64,000 bases of DNA from NCBI GenBank assembly GCA_937922785.1, contig CALAJQ010000034.1, positions 1 through 64,000 on the forward strand. The letters are read 5' to 3'. This DNA is from an uncultured Acidimicrobiales bacterium (GTDB lineage Bacteria > Actinomycetota > Acidimicrobiia > Acidimicrobiales > SZUA-35). Under the pieces are notes generated by a model. The model was given only the letters and a program-made list of their open reading frames with translations. It was not told the DNA's origin and ran no database searches. A program made the translations under genes and the position numbers. Below are positions 60,643-64,000 of this stretch, piece after piece (within the stretch, counting starts at the first letter, position 1; each line of letters starts with the position of its first letter).

Positions 60643-60648
60643 GGCGCA

Positions 60649-60654
60649 ACCCTA
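60649..60654 (-). promoter_or_regulatory. candidate -10 box of galU (TAGGGT)
   Basis: TAGGGT ends 6 nt before the galU ATG at 60642, the same hexamer and spacing as at 51713, with no Shine-Dalgarno. Confidence 0.5.
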
Positions 60655-60705
60655 GGCCCTCTGGCAGCGACTTTGGAGCAACAGTGCGATACCCTCAGAA
60701 TCGCT

Positions 60706-61071
60706 ATGCCGACCTATGAATACCGCTGCACCGAATGTGAAGAGGTCTTTGAGATCTTTCAGTCCTTTACCGAGGACACTTTGGAGACTCTCGACGGCGA
60801 AGATCACACTCACAAGCTAAAGAAGCTGTTCTCGCCAGTAGGCATTTCTTTCAAGGGTTCAGGCTTCTACAAGAACGACTCTTCGAACAAGAAATCATCG
60901 ACTAGTCCTGCACCGTCAGGGAACGAATCTGGTTCATCCAGCTCAGATTCTGGCTCATCGAAGTCGTCAGATTCTTCAAGTTCTTCCGGGTCATCAGACT
61001 CCGGAAGCTCAAAGTCCGATTCGAGCAAAGGCTCCTCAAGCGACTCAAAGAAGTCTTCTTCTTCCAACTAA
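60706..61071 (+). CDS. FmdB-like protein with one zinc pair and a Ser-rich tail
   Basis: It begins MPTYEYRCTECEEVFEIFQS, the FmdB zinc-ribbon start with one CxxC. The segment that normally carries the second CxxC reads TLETLDGEDHTHKLKKLF, so two His and acidic residues stand in place of Cys. After FSPVGISFKGSGFYKND comes a tail of about 65 residues made almost entirely of Ser, Lys, Asp and Gly. The ATG at 60706 gives the family start. FmdB proteins are putative regulators with no firmly known role. Confidence 0.85.
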   Translation: MPTYEYRCTECEEVFEIFQSFTEDTLETLDGEDHTHKLKKLFSPVGISFKGSGFYKNDSSNKKSSTSPAPSGNESGSSSSDSGSSKSSDSSSSSGSSDSGSSKSDSSKGSSSDSKKSSSSN

Positions 61072-61127
61072 GTCGTCTGCCTAGCGCCGTGTGACAGGCG
61101 CCGCCACAGCTAAAGAAGTAGACACCA

Positions 61128-61790
61128 GTGTCAGACACAGCCAATGTTTCGCGCCCTCCCAGCGACGGTCGCTTTTCCCACGTCATGTCCCAGATCCGAT
61201 TTCGCCTAAGGCGGCTCGACCGAAGAAGGTTGGGAGCAATTGCGCTGGCCGTCGCGGCGGCTCTGATGACCCGAAGCGCGCTCACTCGGGCGTCAGCCAT
61301 TGAAGCAGGACTCGGAATCAGAGTTCCGGTAGTGGTGGCTACTGAGCCTCTGGTCGCCGGCTCGATCGTGGGCGAAGGCCAAACAGAAGTTGAGCTGTGG
61401 CCCGCCGCCATGGTGCCAGAAGGGGCCTTTCGCAATATCAACCCAGACGCCGAGATGGTTGTGAACTCCAACATTCTTGAAGGCGAGCCAATCACCCAAG
61501 CCCGAGTCAGCTCGGGCAACCTCGGGCTGCGCCTGAATGAGGTAGCGGTAACGCTCCCCCAACCGCTCGCCAAGCCCCCGCTAGAGGTGGGCTACCAAGT
61601 GGAACTGGTTGGCGTGGTTGGAAATTCAACCGACTTCCTGGCCAACGCAACCATTTTGACGACGGGTCGCATTGTGGCCTTCAGCGACGACGCAGTGACG
61701 GTCGCAGTCAGATCCGAAACAATGACAAGGCTAATTGAGCACAACGCCGTGGGTACCGTTGAAGTTGTGGTTACGCCCCAGAGAGGCTGA
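61128..61790 (+). CDS. SAF-domain membrane protein (CpaB-like)
   Basis: The 220-residue protein has one membrane helix (GAIALAVAAALMTRSALTRA) after a basic N-terminus, then a SAF domain: VVATEPLVAGSIVGEGQTEVELWPAAMVPEGAF. The rest has beta-rich repeats (EVGYQVELVGVV). CpaB/RcpC proteins of this type assist Flp pilus assembly, but no other pilus genes are in the window, so the role is open. The GTG start is uncertain. The 3' end overlaps the pmbA gene by 20 nt. Confidence 0.75.
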   Translation: MSDTANVSRPPSDGRFSHVMSQIRFRLRRLDRRRLGAIALAVAAALMTRSALTRASAIEAGLGIRVPVVVATEPLVAGSIVGEGQTEVELWPAAMVPEGAFRNINPDAEMVVNSNILEGEPITQARVSSGNLGLRLNEVAVTLPQPLAKPPLEVGYQVELVGVVGNSTDFLANATILTTGRIVAFSDDAVTVAVRSETMTRLIEHNAVGTVEVVVTPQRG

Positions 61791-63117
61791 CGTCGCCCAC
61801 TACCAAGGTGGGCGCGGCCACGCCCGAGGGCAAGTGTGTTCGGTCAGACCCGATCCGTTCGATGTCTAGCAACATTCGCTGAAGCGTCGACGCAACAGTG
61901 CACTCGCTGATTGCTTCGGCCAGTTCGCCGTTGCGAATCATCCGACCTTCGACCCCTACCGAGAAGTCGCCAGAGATCGCGTTCACGCCAGAATGTAGAC
62001 CAGCGAGCGAAAACACCAGCACGCCGAAATCAGTCTTGGAGATGATGTCTTCCATTGAACCGTCTGACCCCGCTCCGATTGACAGAGCAAGCACTCCGGG
62101 AGAAGGCAAGCCTCGAGTGCCCCTTGCCGCTGATCCAGTTGAACTCACCCCAGCTCGCCGGGCGGTGTACGCGTCATAGAAGTAGCCGTCCAAAACGCCA
62201 TCGGTCACTAAGGAGTTGTGTCGGCAGGCCAGACCCTCACCATCGTGGGTATCAGCGCCAAGAGACTCAGGGTCGGTCGGGTTGTCGGCGAAGGTCAGAC
62301 CTGGCGCTGCAACCTGCTCACCAATGCGGTCGGCGAACGGAGTCCTGCCTTTGAGGACCCGGTCTCCTGAAAGCATGCCCGCTGTTACACCGATGATGGT
62401 CGCGGCCAATCGAGGTTCCAGCACGAGCGACACCTTGCCTGATTCAGGCTTGGTCGAACCGAGTAGGTCGGTAGCTTGGCTTCGTGCGCGTTCAACGACA
62501 AAATCTGAATCGAGGTGTGATGGGTGTCTGGCAGCATCCCAGCTGTAACCAGTTTGAGTCCGTTCGCCGTCGGCGGCAAGAGCCTGCACGCTTACTGAGG
62601 AACCAGTTGCTCGAGTAGTTGCGGTGATGCCCGAGGTTGAAGCTAAGGCAAAAGCTTCAGAGGAGTCGCCGTAGGCGGCGGTGCGAACTCCGGTAATCCG
62701 AGAGTCAGACTCACGTACTCGCCGTTCAATATCGATAGCAATCTTGATCTTGTCATCAGCGGTGACGCTTTCCAGATCATTCCAGAGATCGATATCGACA
62801 GCGGCGACGCCATCAGGTTCGGCTACCCCCGCCCACTCGTCGGCCTCCGCGAAGGTTGAGTTATCTCGAGCGTCAGCAAGAGTTCCGAGCAATACATCAA
62901 GATCTAGCGAACCAGCACTGGCGAAGCCTTCACGACCTTCGCGAATTACTCGAACTCCAGCCCCAGCTGAACTAGCGCTGGTGAAGCTCTCAACGTCGCC
63001 CTCATAAACCCGGACCGTTGTTGATTGACCCGCAGCACAGGCCACTTCGATCTGTTCGCCCGGTTCGGCGCGTTCTACTAGCTGTTGGGCCAGCGACAAG
63101 AGTTCTTCGGGTTTCAT
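61771..63117 (-). CDS. pmbA: TldE/PmbA family metalloprotease subunit
   Basis: The 448-residue protein belongs to the TldE branch of the TldD/PmbA family: GAGVRVIREGREGFASAGSLD, VRTAAYGDSSEAFALAST, RGTRGLPSPGVLALSIGAGS, VLVFSLAGLHSGVNAISGDFSVGVEG and MIRNGELAE. TldE lacks the zinc motif and forms a heterodimer with TldD, which cuts unfolded peptides or processes modified peptides. It overlaps the TldD gene by 4 nt, so both subunits are made together. Confidence 0.92.
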   Translation of the reverse strand: MKPEELLSLAQQLVERAEPGEQIEVACAAGQSTTVRVYEGDVESFTSASSAGAGVRVIREGREGFASAGSLDLDVLLGTLADARDNSTFAEADEWAGVAEPDGVAAVDIDLWNDLESVTADDKIKIAIDIERRVRESDSRITGVRTAAYGDSSEAFALASTSGITATTRATGSSVSVQALAADGERTQTGYSWDAARHPSHLDSDFVVERARSQATDLLGSTKPESGKVSLVLEPRLAATIIGVTAGMLSGDRVLKGRTPFADRIGEQVAAPGLTFADNPTDPESLGADTHDGEGLACRHNSLVTDGVLDGYFYDAYTARRAGVSSTGSAARGTRGLPSPGVLALSIGAGSDGSMEDIISKTDFGVLVFSLAGLHSGVNAISGDFSVGVEGRMIRNGELAEAISECTVASTLQRMLLDIERIGSDRTHLPSGVAAPTLVVGDVSLSGA

Positions 63118-64000
63118 GCTGCGGTGCCACCGATGGTCAGTTCGGTTACCCGAAGTGTTGGAACACCATCACCTACTGGCACCCCCTGGCCGTCCTTGCC
63201 ACAAGTACCGGGAGGACCCATCTCGAAATCGTTGCCGACTGCATCAATTAGTTGCAAGACTCGAGGTCCGTTGCCGATTAGCTGGCCTTCTCGTAGCGGA
63301 GCGGTGATCTTGCCGCCTTCAATTAGGTAGGCCTCGGTCATTCCGAACACGAAATCCCCAGACGCTGTGTTGACCTGGCCGCCACCTAGCTTTGCGACGT
63401 AGACGCCGTAGTCAACGCCGGCAATTATGTCTGCGGGGTCTTGTTCGCCCTGCCCGAGGTAGGTGTTTGTCATGCGAACCATCGGAAGGTGCCGATAGCT
63501 CTGACGCCGACCATTACCTGACGACGCTCGCCCTTCGGCACGGGCCCGGATGCCGTCCCACATGTAGTCCATCAAAATGCCATCTTTGATTAAGACGTTC
63601 GATCCAGCCGGTTGACCTTCATCGTCTATTGCGTAGCGACCCCACTCGTCGGCCATGGTGCCGTCATCGACAATGGTCACCAGTTCCGACGCGACCTTTT
63701 GGCCGACTTTGCCAGCGAACGCCGAGGCGCCTTTGTTCACCAAGTCGGCCTCGAGGCCGTGACCACAGGCCTCGTGAAACAAGACTCCGCCAGAGCCTGG
63801 GCCAATGACGACCGGCATCGAACCCGAGGGTGCGGGTCGGGCCGAGAGTTTGGTGACGGCTCTTGTTGCTGCGTTAGCGGCCAACTCGGCCACGTCGTAC
63901 TTCTGGAATAGTTCGAAGCCCATTGAAAGCCCGACGGATTCGTATCCGGTTTGAAGGCCCGCATCGCCCGAAGCCACAGCGCTGACTGCGAACAAGGTTC
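63114..64000 (-). CDS. tldD: TldD family zinc metalloprotease (5' part outside window)
   Basis: Only the C-terminal 295 or so residues of this roughly 470-residue protein are in view. The zinc-binding motif HEACGHGLEADLVNKG is complete, as are DDEGQPAGSNVLIKDGILMDYM, RMTNTYLGQGEQDPADII and GDFVFGMTEAYLIEGGKITAPLREGQLIGNGP. It is the catalytic partner of the TldE/PmbA protein encoded directly downstream. The frame runs off the window edge at 64000, so the start is not seen. Confidence 0.92.
   Translation of the reverse strand, partial: TLFAVSAVASGDAGLQTGYESVGLSMGFELFQKYDVAELAANAATRAVTKLSARPAPSGSMPVVIGPGSGGVLFHEACGHGLEADLVNKGASAFAGKVGQKVASELVTIVDDGTMADEWGRYAIDDEGQPAGSNVLIKDGILMDYMWDGIRARAEGRASSGNGRRQSYRHLPMVRMTNTYLGQGEQDPADIIAGVDYGVYVAKLGGGQVNTASGDFVFGMTEAYLIEGGKITAPLREGQLIGNGPRVLQLIDAVGNDFEMGPPGTCGKDGQGVPVGDGVPTLRVTELTIGGTAA

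Overview
The window reads as chromosome of a moderately GC-rich actinobacterium, most likely an acidimicrobiia-like, possibly marine, lineage. The phylum call rests on two tiny actinobacterial ribosomal proteins (bS22 at 16310 and bL37 at 32564), on many genes that start directly at a promoter -10 box (leaderless), on a Cgl0159/LacD-like aldolase beside iolB and iolC, and on the order mfd-pth-rplY-prs-glmU-tRNA-Gln-ispE-rsmA-tatD-metG. The class is an inference; there is no rRNA to confirm it. No phage, insertion sequence or CRISPR array was seen.

Layout. 1-6.7 kb: the start of a fibronectin-III surface protein, a Pro-rich unknown, a methylase-MazG fusion, a lipoprotein foldase, a nitrilase-family amidase and a Vps62-like membrane protein. 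6.7-21 kb: fbaA, an acyl-CoA dehydrogenase and then the long housekeeping cluster from mfd to metG. 21-30 kb: a secreted propeller protein, a PLP decarboxylase, an MFS carrier, rsmI, a DUF192 protein and ychF. 29.6-38 kb: a PHP phosphoesterase, two GGDEF/EAL-type proteins, bL37, a DCC protein, a phosphohexomutase, a queuosine-salvage-type hydrolase and an adenosine kinase. 38-44.4 kb: aminopeptidase N, a metallophosphoesterase, a two-component pair and a Nudix hydrolase. 44.4-47.1 kb: iolC-iolB-aldolase operon. 47.1-49.4 kb: a lipoprotein thioredoxin whose CxxC motif carries an in-frame TGA (candidate selenoprotein), divergent from a membrane molybdopterin oxidoreductase. 49.5-55 kb: a matrixin-like protease, an M23 peptidase, a phosphoribosyltransferase, small envelope proteins and a PhyH-type dioxygenase. 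55-60.6 kb: moaC, moaA, an AbiEi-like gene cut by a hairpin repeat, an esterase lipoprotein, moeA and galU. 60.7-64 kb: an FmdB-like protein, a SAF-domain protein, and pmbA with the 3' part of tldD.

How it fits together. Molybdenum cofactor synthesis (moaA, moaC, moeA) lies within 10 kb of a molybdopterin oxidoreductase. That enzyme shares an intergenic region, holding a perfect 9-bp dyad, with the candidate selenoprotein. The strongest unusual observation is that selenoprotein: TGA stands at the first Cys of W-A-P-x-C-x-x-C, the frame continues as an intact TlpA/thioredoxin domain, and a perfect 7-bp hairpin with a G-starting loop follows directly, as in bacterial SECIS elements. Other points of note are a GlmU without its acetyltransferase active site, a Q-salvage hydrolase starting 9 nt from a divergent mutase, twin 45-bp hairpins around a truncated AbiEi-like gene, and ten genes with TANNNT 6-7 nt before the start codon. 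All intergenic gaps are under 200 bases.
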